NCBI GenBank assembly: GCA_964007875.1
Contig: CAXGAH010000037.1
Coordinates: 1 to 5,845, forward strand
Reading direction: 5' to 3'
Origin: UBA1275 sp002323515
GTDB lineage: Bacteria; Bacteroidota; Rhodothermia; Balneolales; Balneolaceae
Length of the DNA: 5,845 nucleotides
The notes under the pieces: model-generated
Seen by the model: the letters and a program-made list of their open reading frames with translations, nothing else
What the model was told of the DNA's origin: nothing
Database searches by the model: none
Shown here: positions 1 to 5,845 of the stretch, in pieces
Position numbering within the stretch: the first letter of the stretch is position 1
Layout of the letters: every line of letters begins with the position of its first letter
Made by a program: the position numbers and the translations under genes

Positions 1-477
1 ATTGGTGGGCTCAGCGTTGGAGAACCTATTCCCTTGTTGTATGAAATGACCGATATTAACACCGATGTCATGCCTAAGGAAAAGGCACGATATCTTATGG
101 GGGTAGGCACACCGGCTAATTTACTAGAATCCATCGCACGTGGGGTAGATATGTTTGATTGTGTTATGCCTACTAGAAATGCCCGAAACGGAACCATATT
201 TACACGAGAAGGGAAAGTGAATCTCAGGAATTCTAAGTGGAAGAACCATCACGCACCCTTAGACCCAGATTTTCCCAGCGATCTATGCCAAAAGTATCAT
301 ATGTCCTACGTTCATCACTTGCTCAAAAGTAACGAACTCTTTGGAATGACCTTAGCCTCGGAACATAATTTACAGTTTTATTTATGGCTCATAAAGGAAG
401 TAAGAGAACACATCAAAAATGATACTTTTGCCACTTGGTATCCACATAAGGTTACCCAACTTGAGTCAAAAATCTAG
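1..477 (+). CDS. tgt: tRNA-guanine transglycosylase (queuine/preQ1 insertion), C-terminal part
   Basis: Partial gene, open from base 1 in frame 1. The missing 5' part lies left of the window; about 158 codons remain of a protein that is usually about 375 residues. Tgt exchanges the guanine at wobble position 34 of Asn, Asp, His and Tyr tRNAs for preQ1 in the cytoplasm. Visible landmarks, numbered from the window edge, are IGGLSVGEP (1-9), RYLMGVGTP (30-38) and MFDCVMPTRNARNG (51-64). Asp53 matches the catalytic nucleophile (Asp280 in Zymomonas mobilis). An ungapped hand alignment with the Zymomonas enzyme puts zinc ligands Cys318, Cys320, Cys323 and His349 at Phe91, Ser93, Cys96 and His122, so two of the four ligands are replaced. 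From memory, Bacteroidota relatives also lack these cysteines, so the gene is probably functional. The tail (FYLWLIKEVREHI) also resembles that phylum. The TAG stop is at 475-477, and the next gene converges 21 bases away. The TTG at 34 is internal, not a start. Confidence 0.95.
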   Translation: MGGLSVGEPIPLLYEMTDINTDVMPKEKARYLMGVGTPANLLESIARGVDMFDCVMPTRNARNGTIFTREGKVNLRNSKWKNHHAPLDPDFPSDLCQKYHMSYVHHLLKSNELFGMTLASEHNLQFYLWLIKEVREHIKNDTFATWYPHKVTQLESKI

Positions 478-498
478 AACTTCATTATTTGACCAACC

Positions 499-2604
499 TT
501 ATTCCCAGTTATCCAATGGTTGAAATATAGACTTTAATAATATATCCATATCCATACCTAGCGAATAATTTTGCATGTAGTACAGCTGATAATGCTCTTC
601 ATCTTCACCTTCTTGAAGCTTGCCTTGATTTAGCTGTATCAAGCCAGTTAAGCCCGGTTTTAACCCCCCTTCTTGTTCCTCACTATGCTTGGATAATTTA
701 TTTTGAACCGGAAGAATTGAGCCTACCCATGAGTAATGACCATATAAAATACCAAGCAATAATAAACTACGGTTATGCCATTTATACTTAGCTAATGGTT
801 CTAAAAAACGTTGACCTTTCGGTCGTTTAATCCCTGCAAGTAGAGCTAATGGCCAGAGTAATGCAAAACAGGGAATGGCTAGGGATAAATCAAAACCTCT
901 CTTTATAAACCGATTAACGGGCTTATTCAATGCAAGTTCTACCTCAACCAGAGGCAAACTCTCCAGGTATTCGACTTTTGATTTACCTAAAATAAAATCC
1001 ATACTATCAGGAATGAGTTTGCACTGTACCGACACACCCCGCAAGGTAGAAATGGCTCGAAGCATCTCTTTATAAGATAGAGTACGCAAAGAAAATAATA
1101 CTTGATCCGCATGATACGCCTTCACTAAATCCTCTAATTGACTCAATGAACCAAGAGTGCTTGGTGTTACTTTCTGGCGTTCCAATCTCTCTAAGGTATC
1201 ATCATTTTCTAGTGCATTTTCCCCAAAATTATAATCAGTCTGGACCCATCCTAATACCTCAACATTCCAATCTGGTCTAGCATGTATTTTAGGTATAAGT
1301 TCTTTGGCATCTGCTCGAGTACCAACTAGAAGAATCTTGGATTTCTTTATTTGCCCTTTGGCATTTGTTTGATTCCTTCTAGCATTTATCTGAACTAGCT
1401 TCAATCCTATCATCAACGTCACTGAAACCCCAAAACCTATCAAAAGAGATAAGCGAGAAAAGGCTAGGTTTCTTGCAAAAAACGTAATAGCGGCTACTCC
1501 TAAATACGAAAAAAAGAGGGCTTTTAAAGGGGTAGAAATAGAGTCATTTTTATGTTGATATAAACCTAACAGCGCACCAACTAACAGATATATACCAGAC
1601 GCTAAAAGATTGACCCAAAGAAACTGAAAAGACTGCAGGTCACTGAAAATTTCAACACTGAATTGAAACCGAATTAAGAAACCCAAAATAATGGAGATAT
1701 TTAATAATACAAGATCGGCTGCAATCCAAGAAATCGATTTTAAACGACTAATAACAAACGAAAAAATAGTTTTTAACCAAATTGCTGAAAAGATTACTGC
1801 TTTAAATAAGGCGCTATATCGCGAGGATTGATGCTTATCAAAAAACAAATACATGGCTTCATTGAAAATCCGAATATAGCGTAGGTCCCCTTTTTTTGTA
1901 CTCTCCCCTTTATAATGAATGATGGAGGTGGAAGGAACATAGTCAATATTATAGCTAGTATCTTGCACACGGTAGCACAAATCAATGTCCTCTCCATACA
2001 TAAAAAAACGTTCATCAAAGCCCCCTAGTTGTTGTAACAGGTCCGTTCTCCAAAACATAAATGAGCCCGATAAGACGGGAACCTGCGCCTGTTGATCTTC
2101 TGTAAGCCAACTAAGATAATACTGGCCAAATAAACGTGATTTCGGAAATATCGTGTGTAACCCCAATAACTTTGTCAACGCTGCCCAAATAGTGGGGACA
2201 GAACGCTTAGATTCAGGTGCAAAGGTACCATCGGGGTTGAGAATTTTACAACCCGCCGCCCCACATTCAGGATTAGATCTCATATGAGAAATGAGGGTAG
2301 AAAAGGTGTCCTCACTAACAAGAGTATCTGGATTAATGATCAGAGTAAACTCGCCTTTAGCCTGTTTGATCGCTTGATTATTCGCCTTACCAAATCCTAA
2401 ATTGTCTTTATTTGCAATATAACTTACGTGGGGATGGCGCTGTTGCAAATAAAAAATCGAATCATCCCCAGAATCGTTATCTACCACAAATACCTGCACC
2501 GCATATTCACCTGCAGCTTTTCGAATTGAACTAAGCAAATTCGAGACATATTCCTTCACTTTATAGTTAACAATTACGACGCTAATATCGACCTTTCTAG
2601 CCAT
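499..2604 (-). CDS. GT2 glycosyltransferase fused to a degenerate polyprenyl-phosphate sugar-phosphotransferase-like membrane domain
   Basis: A 701-residue fusion, last gene of the minus-strand operon. Residues 5-258 form a GT2 domain of the rhamnosyltransferase-like group: VVDNDSGDDS (40-49, nucleotide binding), NLGFGKANN (68-76), NPDT (91-94, DXD-like), GGFDERFFMYGEDIDL (194-209, with the Glu-Asp pair expected to act at the acceptor/base site) and HYKGEST (230-236). Next come about five hydrophobic segments (roughly 266-286, 293-313, 328-349, 360-377, 385-405), a Rossmann-like CoA-binding-type domain beginning KILLVGTRADAKEL (423-436), and a remnant of the bacterial sugar-transferase domain (about 564-697) that still has KPGLTGLIQLN (649-659). 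The catalytic Asp-Glu of that family aligns with Asn611-Arg612, and the segment before it is greatly shortened, so this half is probably not a phosphotransferase. Likely role: a membrane-bound glycosyltransferase for lipid-linked surface glycan on the cytoplasmic face. The sugar and acceptor cannot be read. The ATG overlaps the previous stop (TAATG, 2606-2602), implying translational coupling. Confidence 0.88.
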   Translation of the reverse strand: MARKVDISVVIVNYKVKEYVSNLLSSIRKAAGEYAVQVFVVDNDSGDDSIFYLQQRHPHVSYIANKDNLGFGKANNQAIKQAKGEFTLIINPDTLVSEDTFSTLISHMRSNPECGAAGCKILNPDGTFAPESKRSVPTIWAALTKLLGLHTIFPKSRLFGQYYLSWLTEDQQAQVPVLSGSFMFWRTDLLQQLGGFDERFFMYGEDIDLCYRVQDTSYNIDYVPSTSIIHYKGESTKKGDLRYIRIFNEAMYLFFDKHQSSRYSALFKAVIFSAIWLKTIFSFVISRLKSISWIAADLVLLNISIILGFLIRFQFSVEIFSDLQSFQFLWVNLLASGIYLLVGALLGLYQHKNDSISTPLKALFFSYLGVAAITFFARNLAFSRLSLLIGFGVSVTLMIGLKLVQINARRNQTNAKGQIKKSKILLVGTRADAKELIPKIHARPDWNVEVLGWVQTDYNFGENALENDDTLERLERQKVTPSTLGSLSQLEDLVKAYHADQVLFSLRTLSYKEMLRAISTLRGVSVQCKLIPDSMDFILGKSKVEYLESLPLVEVELALNKPVNRFIKRGFDLSLAIPCFALLWPLALLAGIKRPKGQRFLEPLAKYKWHNRSLLLLGILYGHYSWVGSILPVQNKLSKHSEEQEGGLKPGLTGLIQLNQGKLQEGEDEEHYQLYYMQNYSLGMDMDILLKSIFQPLDNWE
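1887..1897 (-). other. A7G4 homopolymer tract at the end of the GT2 domain
   Basis: On the coding (minus) strand seven A are followed by four G, covering Thr236-Lys237-Lys238-Gly239 of the fusion gene. The A run sits in the phase of a -1 slippery heptamer (A AAA AAA relative to the reading frame). A -1 shift would add ten residues and stop at the TGA at 1861-1859, leaving a soluble GT2 domain of about 248 residues. That the tract exists is seen directly; that it slips is inference. Confidence 0.3.
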
Positions 2605-3335
2605 TAGACCCCAATCTTATTAAGAATGTACTCCAGCTTTGCCCGCCAACCTAAACCATAACCCGTCTTTCTAACGGTTCCTCGCCATAAATGATCAATG
2701 TAATGGCTCATCGGGTATTCCACCAACTTAAATCCCTTTACCCAGGCTTCTCTATAATTTTGAAGAGTAGGTTGACCATGATGAATAAAAGGAGGGAATT
2801 GAAGATATAAAGCCCGACGTAAGACCATGTATGGCGTTTGCAAAATGAGCTCCCCTGATGAGTTTTTGGTACTAAAGCCCCGTTTATTTACTCGATTAAA
2901 CATCCCAGCGGCATAATTTTTCTCATCAGACTCCAGATGCTCAACTATCCTCTCTAAAAAACCCCCTTCCTTTGTTTCGGTGTCACTATCTAGAAAAAAG
3001 ACATACTTCGATTTCACGATTTGTCGCGCTGCAAAGTCCATCGCTGGCCCGTGATACACATTCTTCGGCAAACGTACCCATTGCGTGTTTGATTGCGCCC
3101 TAATCCAATCATCTACTCGATCAACAACATCTGAATCCGAGCCATTATCCACTACATAAAGTGGAGTTTGAGGGTAAAACCGTTTAAATGATTCGACCGC
3201 CATTTTCAGCAAATCTGGAGTCTGATAATGAATAATCACTGTACTTAAATCCAATTGGCTTAATACATCCTCTCGGGTTGATGCATCCGCGGCTCCCTTT
3301 GAACTTGAGGTATATGTCGAGTATTCTTGGATCAT
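2604..3335 (-). CDS. GT2-family glycosyltransferase
   Basis: A 243-residue soluble protein from the preferred start, with no signal peptide and no convincing membrane segment. GT2 signatures, numbered from that start, are LSTVIIHYQTPD (30-41, first beta strand), VVDNGSDSD (61-69, nucleotide-binding aspartates), HGPAMD (95-100) and FFLDSDTE (113-120, the DXD metal site). The C-terminal part is short and ends with HYIDHLWRGT, which resembles the His-containing tail of many GT2 enzymes. It should transfer a sugar from a nucleotide donor to a lipid-linked or surface-glycan precursor; donor and acceptor are unknown. Start choice: the frame is open further upstream to an ATG at 3386, which would add 17 residues encoded inside the conserved end of the previous gene. 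The ATG at 3335, one base after that gene's TGA (TGATATG), is preferred. Residues 1-29 precede the domain and look unstructured. Neither start has a clear Shine-Dalgarno sequence. Its TAA stop overlaps the next ATG by one base, so it sits in the middle of a three-gene operon. Confidence 0.87.
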   Translation of the reverse strand: MIQEYSTYTSSSKGAADASTREDVLSQLDLSTVIIHYQTPDLLKMAVESFKRFYPQTPLYVVDNGSDSDVVDRVDDWIRAQSNTQWVRLPKNVYHGPAMDFAARQIVKSKYVFFLDSDTETKEGGFLERIVEHLESDEKNYAAGMFNRVNKRGFSTKNSSGELILQTPYMVLRRALYLQFPPFIHHGQPTLQNYREAWVKGFKLVEYPMSHYIDHLWRGTVRKTGYGLGWRAKLEYILNKIGV

Positions 3336-3336
3336 A

Positions 3337-5751
3337 TCAACGGATAATAACAACTTTACCAACTCCCCGTTCACCTTCTTTGACATCCCAAGCTACTAAA
3401 AAATAGACCCCACTACTGAGTCTACGACCCCTTGAGTCATACCCGTCCCATTGCACACGACCACCGCTTGCTTGTAGTTCATGTACGACATTTCCACCCG
3501 TATCAAGTACTCTAATTCGTGTTGCTTGGCTTAAATTTTCTATTATGATTTGCTCATGTTGATCATATAAAAACGGATTTGGATAGATTTTTAATGACCC
3601 CATTGTGGTCTTGGGGGATTGTGCTATATCAATAAAACTTACCAATCCTCTATCGGTGGCAACAAACACCTCGCCTGACTCTTCGTTTACTGTAATGGAC
3701 AAAATATTATTTGAAATTAACGGACTGTTGTCTTCTGTATAACGCTTCAGGATAGCACTCCCTTCTTCATTCAACAGCCATAAACCCTGATTTACACTCC
3801 CAATCCATTTCTGATTAGCGCCATTTGCTGCCATGGCACTCACATTACTGTCACGCAATAAATATCGTGAAACAGCAGAAATATCTTCATTCAATAACCA
3901 TTGAGATTGCCGTTCAGATGACCGTTGACTATCTACGATGAATCTGGGAAATAGAAACCGAGCAATCCCTCGTGCCGTGCCTATCCACACTTCCCCATTT
4001 TTGTCTTCCAAAAAAGCAGTGACTTTATTATCCGGTAAATTACCATTAACGGCTGAAGTAGTAAGTTTGACCCCTCGGTTATCTTGAGTATTCATAGGAT
4101 CGTTGGTATCAAGGACTAACAAACCTGTGCCATCTCCTGTTGAACTTTGAAGGGAAATCCACTTATAATCATTTGAATCGATGAACAAGTCTACATATTC
4201 ATCAAGTGTACTCACTGCGTTATCTTTAGAATGTGCGAGCCAAGTATCTTGATTTGGTTCATACATATATAGCGGCTCTGATCCATATCGACTGACTAAC
4301 CAAACCTGGTCTTTACTGTCTGCAGATAAACCAGAAATTACCGTATAATCCGGATTATCAGCTTCCCACCCTCGGATGGTACTGTTATATGCATTATATA
4401 ATTGTATAGCGTTGGTAGTTTTATTGTGCTTAACTACCCCACTTCCCCAAGAGCCAATAAAATAATGAGTGCTATTTTGAGCTGTCGTAAAGGCTTGTTT
4501 AAAATTCTCTTGGTCCAATAATTCAGTATTTTGGGCATTATAACTTACCCAGGAACTATCCTGAAAAAACGAGTATCCCTTAGATCGATCAATGATTCTG
4601 TCGCCTGTAACATTTTGGGATGATGCTGAAAATAGGCGCCCATTAGACCAATCCAAACCCGCAAAAAAATTAGTATATGGGCCAATTGGTACAAATTGAT
4701 CCCAATCCGTGGGACTAGTAAATACTAACAACCCTAAATCCGTCGTACCCATTATCAAGTGATCAGATAACATAGTACCGGTACGAATACCTCGAACATT
4801 ATCGATCCGGTATATCTTAGTCGACGTATAGGTTGATCGGCGCATGATTCTGTTATTAAATACCAGCAAAAGATCTTGGCCATTAGCTTGGTGAACTATG
4901 TCAAGTGATTGAAGATAATTTATACCTTCTTCCTTGATCCAACGCACACCATCGAATGTATACAGGGACTCCTGCACTACGGCATAGGCATCACCATTAT
5001 AAAATCCAACATCTTGCACAAGATTGCTTGGCAAACCATCCACCGTTGTATATACGGTCCATGAATCACTAACAATTAAGTTATCTGTCAAATTAGCTGT
5101 GACAATTCCACCAGATGTGGCTACTATAATGTCATTTCCAAAAATATCTAACGCATATACAGGCGTACCTCGATCGAGATTACCAAGACCTACGTAGCTT
5201 TGCTGGACGTATAAGTCATTTACATTAAACTCAATAATTCCAAATTCTGTGGCTACGAACAGAATATCATTATAAATAACAAAATCACGAATCGATTTGG
5301 AAGGGTACTGATCAACTCTGAGTAAATCATTAAGAGTTTGTACAGTTGAATATTCTGAGTCATACACATCAATTGCACCATCCGTATAGCCTAAAAATAA
5401 TTGCTTAGACGCCGGATGATAGGCCAATTTTTGAATATCCAAACGATGTAACCCATCTATGGTAGTTAGTGTGGTATTAACGCCTAAAGGGTCTGTAATA
5501 ACCAGACCACCCTGAGTTGCAACATATCTATATCCCTGATCGGTTACCACAACATCATTTACAGTGGAAAAGGAAGAATAGACCCTCCACTCATCAATTA
5601 CCTGGGCGTGCACCTTATCCATATTCAAATTGAGTAGCCAAGTGAGTATGATCAAAAACATGACAAGTACGGACTGAATAGATTTCGTTATGTTCTGAAT
5701 AGAACATATATCCGATGGTACTTTTTTTATTCTATGTAGCTGGACAATCAT
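3337..5751 (-). CDS. porZ: PorZ-like type IX secretion surface protein (beta-propellers plus C-terminal sorting domain)
   Basis: An 804-residue exported protein. Residues 1-49 form a signal peptide: a long basic n-region (Arg7, Lys9, Lys10, Lys23), a hydrophobic core (about 28-42) and a likely cleavage after Val-His-Ala49. Start 5751 is preferred to Met31, which would discard all the basic residues. About 53-700 are repeated propeller blades of the two-component-regulator type, such as VWIGTARGIARF, KWIGSVNQGLWLL and VFVATDRGLVSF, each pairing a W/F-I/V-G/A-T strand with G-(I/L) turns. Residues 717-804 are a T9SS type A sorting domain: YPNPF (723-727), WDGYDSRG (768-775), SGVYF (780-784) and terminal GKVVIIR. 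P. gingivalis PorZ has the same plan (two seven-bladed propellers plus a sorting domain, about 776 residues); there it is surface-exposed, works with the PorU sortase and binds anionic lipopolysaccharide. The N-terminal WRVY...VNDV...YVAT..GL also fits PorZ. An unrelated two-propeller T9SS cargo protein is the main alternative. First gene of the operon, ahead of two glycosyltransferases. Confidence 0.78.
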   Translation of the reverse strand: MIVQLHRIKKVPSDICSIQNITKSIQSVLVMFLIILTWLLNLNMDKVHAQVIDEWRVYSSFSTVNDVVVTDQGYRYVATQGGLVITDPLGVNTTLTTIDGLHRLDIQKLAYHPASKQLFLGYTDGAIDVYDSEYSTVQTLNDLLRVDQYPSKSIRDFVIYNDILFVATEFGIIEFNVNDLYVQQSYVGLGNLDRGTPVYALDIFGNDIIVATSGGIVTANLTDNLIVSDSWTVYTTVDGLPSNLVQDVGFYNGDAYAVVQESLYTFDGVRWIKEEGINYLQSLDIVHQANGQDLLLVFNNRIMRRSTYTSTKIYRIDNVRGIRTGTMLSDHLIMGTTDLGLLVFTSPTDWDQFVPIGPYTNFFAGLDWSNGRLFSASSQNVTGDRIIDRSKGYSFFQDSSWVSYNAQNTELLDQENFKQAFTTAQNSTHYFIGSWGSGVVKHNKTTNAIQLYNAYNSTIRGWEADNPDYTVISGLSADSKDQVWLVSRYGSEPLYMYEPNQDTWLAHSKDNAVSTLDEYVDLFIDSNDYKWISLQSSTGDGTGLLVLDTNDPMNTQDNRGVKLTTSAVNGNLPDNKVTAFLEDKNGEVWIGTARGIARFLFPRFIVDSQRSSERQSQWLLNEDISAVSRYLLRDSNVSAMAANGANQKWIGSVNQGLWLLNEEGSAILKRYTEDNSPLISNNILSITVNEESGEVFVATDRGLVSFIDIAQSPKTTMGSLKIYPNPFLYDQHEQIIIENLSQATRIRVLDTGGNVVHELQASGGRVQWDGYDSRGRRLSSGVYFLVAWDVKEGERGVGKVVIIR

Positions 5752-5781
5752 AGCTAAATGTACGGATTCAGTTGGGTTTCT

Positions 5782-5809
5782 ACTATACTATTTCCATGAA
5801 GTAAGTCAT
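5782..5809 (-). promoter_or_regulatory. Candidate promoter for the porZ-glycosyltransferase operon
   Basis: On the minus strand, ATGACT (5809-5804) and TATAGT (5787-5782) are separated by 16 bases. They match the sigma-70 -35 and -10 consensus at four and five of six positions. Transcription would begin near 5775 and leave a leader of about 25 bases before the ATG at 5751. The site lies in the only noncoding gap upstream of the operon, just after the terminator. The Bacteroidota-type -7 element (TAnnTTTG) is not visible here, so the call rests on position and a modest match. No Shine-Dalgarno sequence precedes the ATG. Confidence 0.35.
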
Positions 5810-5810
5810 A

Positions 5811-5845
5811 AAAAAAGCCTCTCAGAGCAGAGCTCGGAGAGGCTT
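5811..5845 (-). terminator. Rho-independent terminator of a gene to the right of the window
   Basis: GCCTCTC (5817-5823) pairs with GAGAGGC (5837-5843). Inside it GAGC (5825-5828) pairs with GCTC (5832-5835) around a three-base AGA loop, with one A/G mismatch between the stems. AA (5815-5816) and TT (5844-5845) extend the pairing. Read on the minus strand, the hairpin is followed by a run of T (5816-5811), which is the right arrangement to end a leftward transcript entering from beyond the window. The plus side also ends in TT at the window edge, so it may be bidirectional. It insulates the porZ operon from upstream transcription. Confidence 0.8.

Noticed and set aside
34..36. TTG as a start codon for the plus-strand gene
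   Set aside because: The frame is open to base 1, and the residues before it (IGGLSVGEP) are a conserved Tgt motif. The true start is outside the window.
447..501. Inverted repeats around the convergent stops (TAAGGTT 447-453 with AACCTTA 495-501; GTCAAA 465-470 with TTTGAC 488-493)
   Set aside because: The two stems are separated by an uneven bulge (11 bases against 1), are AT-rich and have no T run on either side. The repeats overlap coding ends, so this is too weak to call a bidirectional terminator.
875..1075. A 66-codon open frame on the plus strand
   Set aside because: It lies wholly antisense to the C-terminal half of the glycosyltransferase fusion gene, has no recognisable domain and has no start context. 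It is best explained as a shadow of that gene.
1794..2018. A 74-codon open frame on the minus strand
   Set aside because: It overlaps the fusion gene in another frame across well-recognised GT2 motifs. It is in the +1 frame, so it is not what a -1 slip at the A7 tract would enter either.
5704..5706. Cysteine at residue 16 of the PorZ-like protein as a possible lipoprotein cysteine
   Set aside because: It lies before the hydrophobic core of the signal peptide rather than after it, and no lipobox precedes it.
1..5845. CRISPR arrays, tRNA/rRNA genes, insertion sequences, riboswitches, defence genes
   Set aside because: No direct-repeat array, no transposase or terminal repeats and no RNA fold were recognised. 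Noncoding DNA amounts to the 21 bases between tgt and the fusion gene, one base before the small GT2 and the 94 bases upstream of porZ.

Overview
The window looks like an ordinary stretch of a Bacteroidota-type (FCB group) chromosome. The evidence is a two-component-regulator-type beta-propeller protein with a type IX secretion (T9SS) C-terminal sorting domain, a tRNA-guanine transglycosylase whose C-terminal part reads like Bacteroidota relatives and lacks part of the zinc site, start codons with little Shine-Dalgarno sequence, and AT-rich DNA. Within the phylum I lean towards Balneolia/Rhodothermia-like lineages, because the sorting domain is of the FlgD-like 'WDG.D..G..L.SGVYF' kind. That placement is inference.

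Layout from left to right. Bases 1-477 (+) are the C-terminal 158 codons of tgt, whose start lies left of the window. A gap of 21 bases separates it from three genes on the minus strand that run towards it. Read in the direction of transcription (right to left) these are: a PorZ-like T9SS surface protein (5751-3337); a small GT2-family glycosyltransferase (preferred start 3335, end 2604), which begins one base after the porZ stop; and a 701-residue membrane protein (2604-499), which joins a GT2 glycosyltransferase to a degenerate polyprenyl-phosphate sugar-phosphotransferase. The last two overlap by one base (TAATG). The three genes therefore look like one operon. A weak promoter candidate lies at 5809-5782, and a strong hairpin terminator at 5811-5845 isolates the operon from whatever lies to the right.

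How the genes may work together: in Porphyromonas gingivalis, PorZ works with the PorU sortase and handles the anionic lipopolysaccharide to which T9SS cargo is attached. Finding a PorZ homologue tightly linked to two glycosyltransferases suggests that the operon makes or elongates the surface glycan used as the T9SS anchor. The two most notable points are this linkage and the fusion protein, in which the GT2 half keeps its motifs but the sugar-phosphotransferase half has lost its catalytic Asp-Glu pair. I see no mobile element, CRISPR array, RNA gene or toxin/defence locus.
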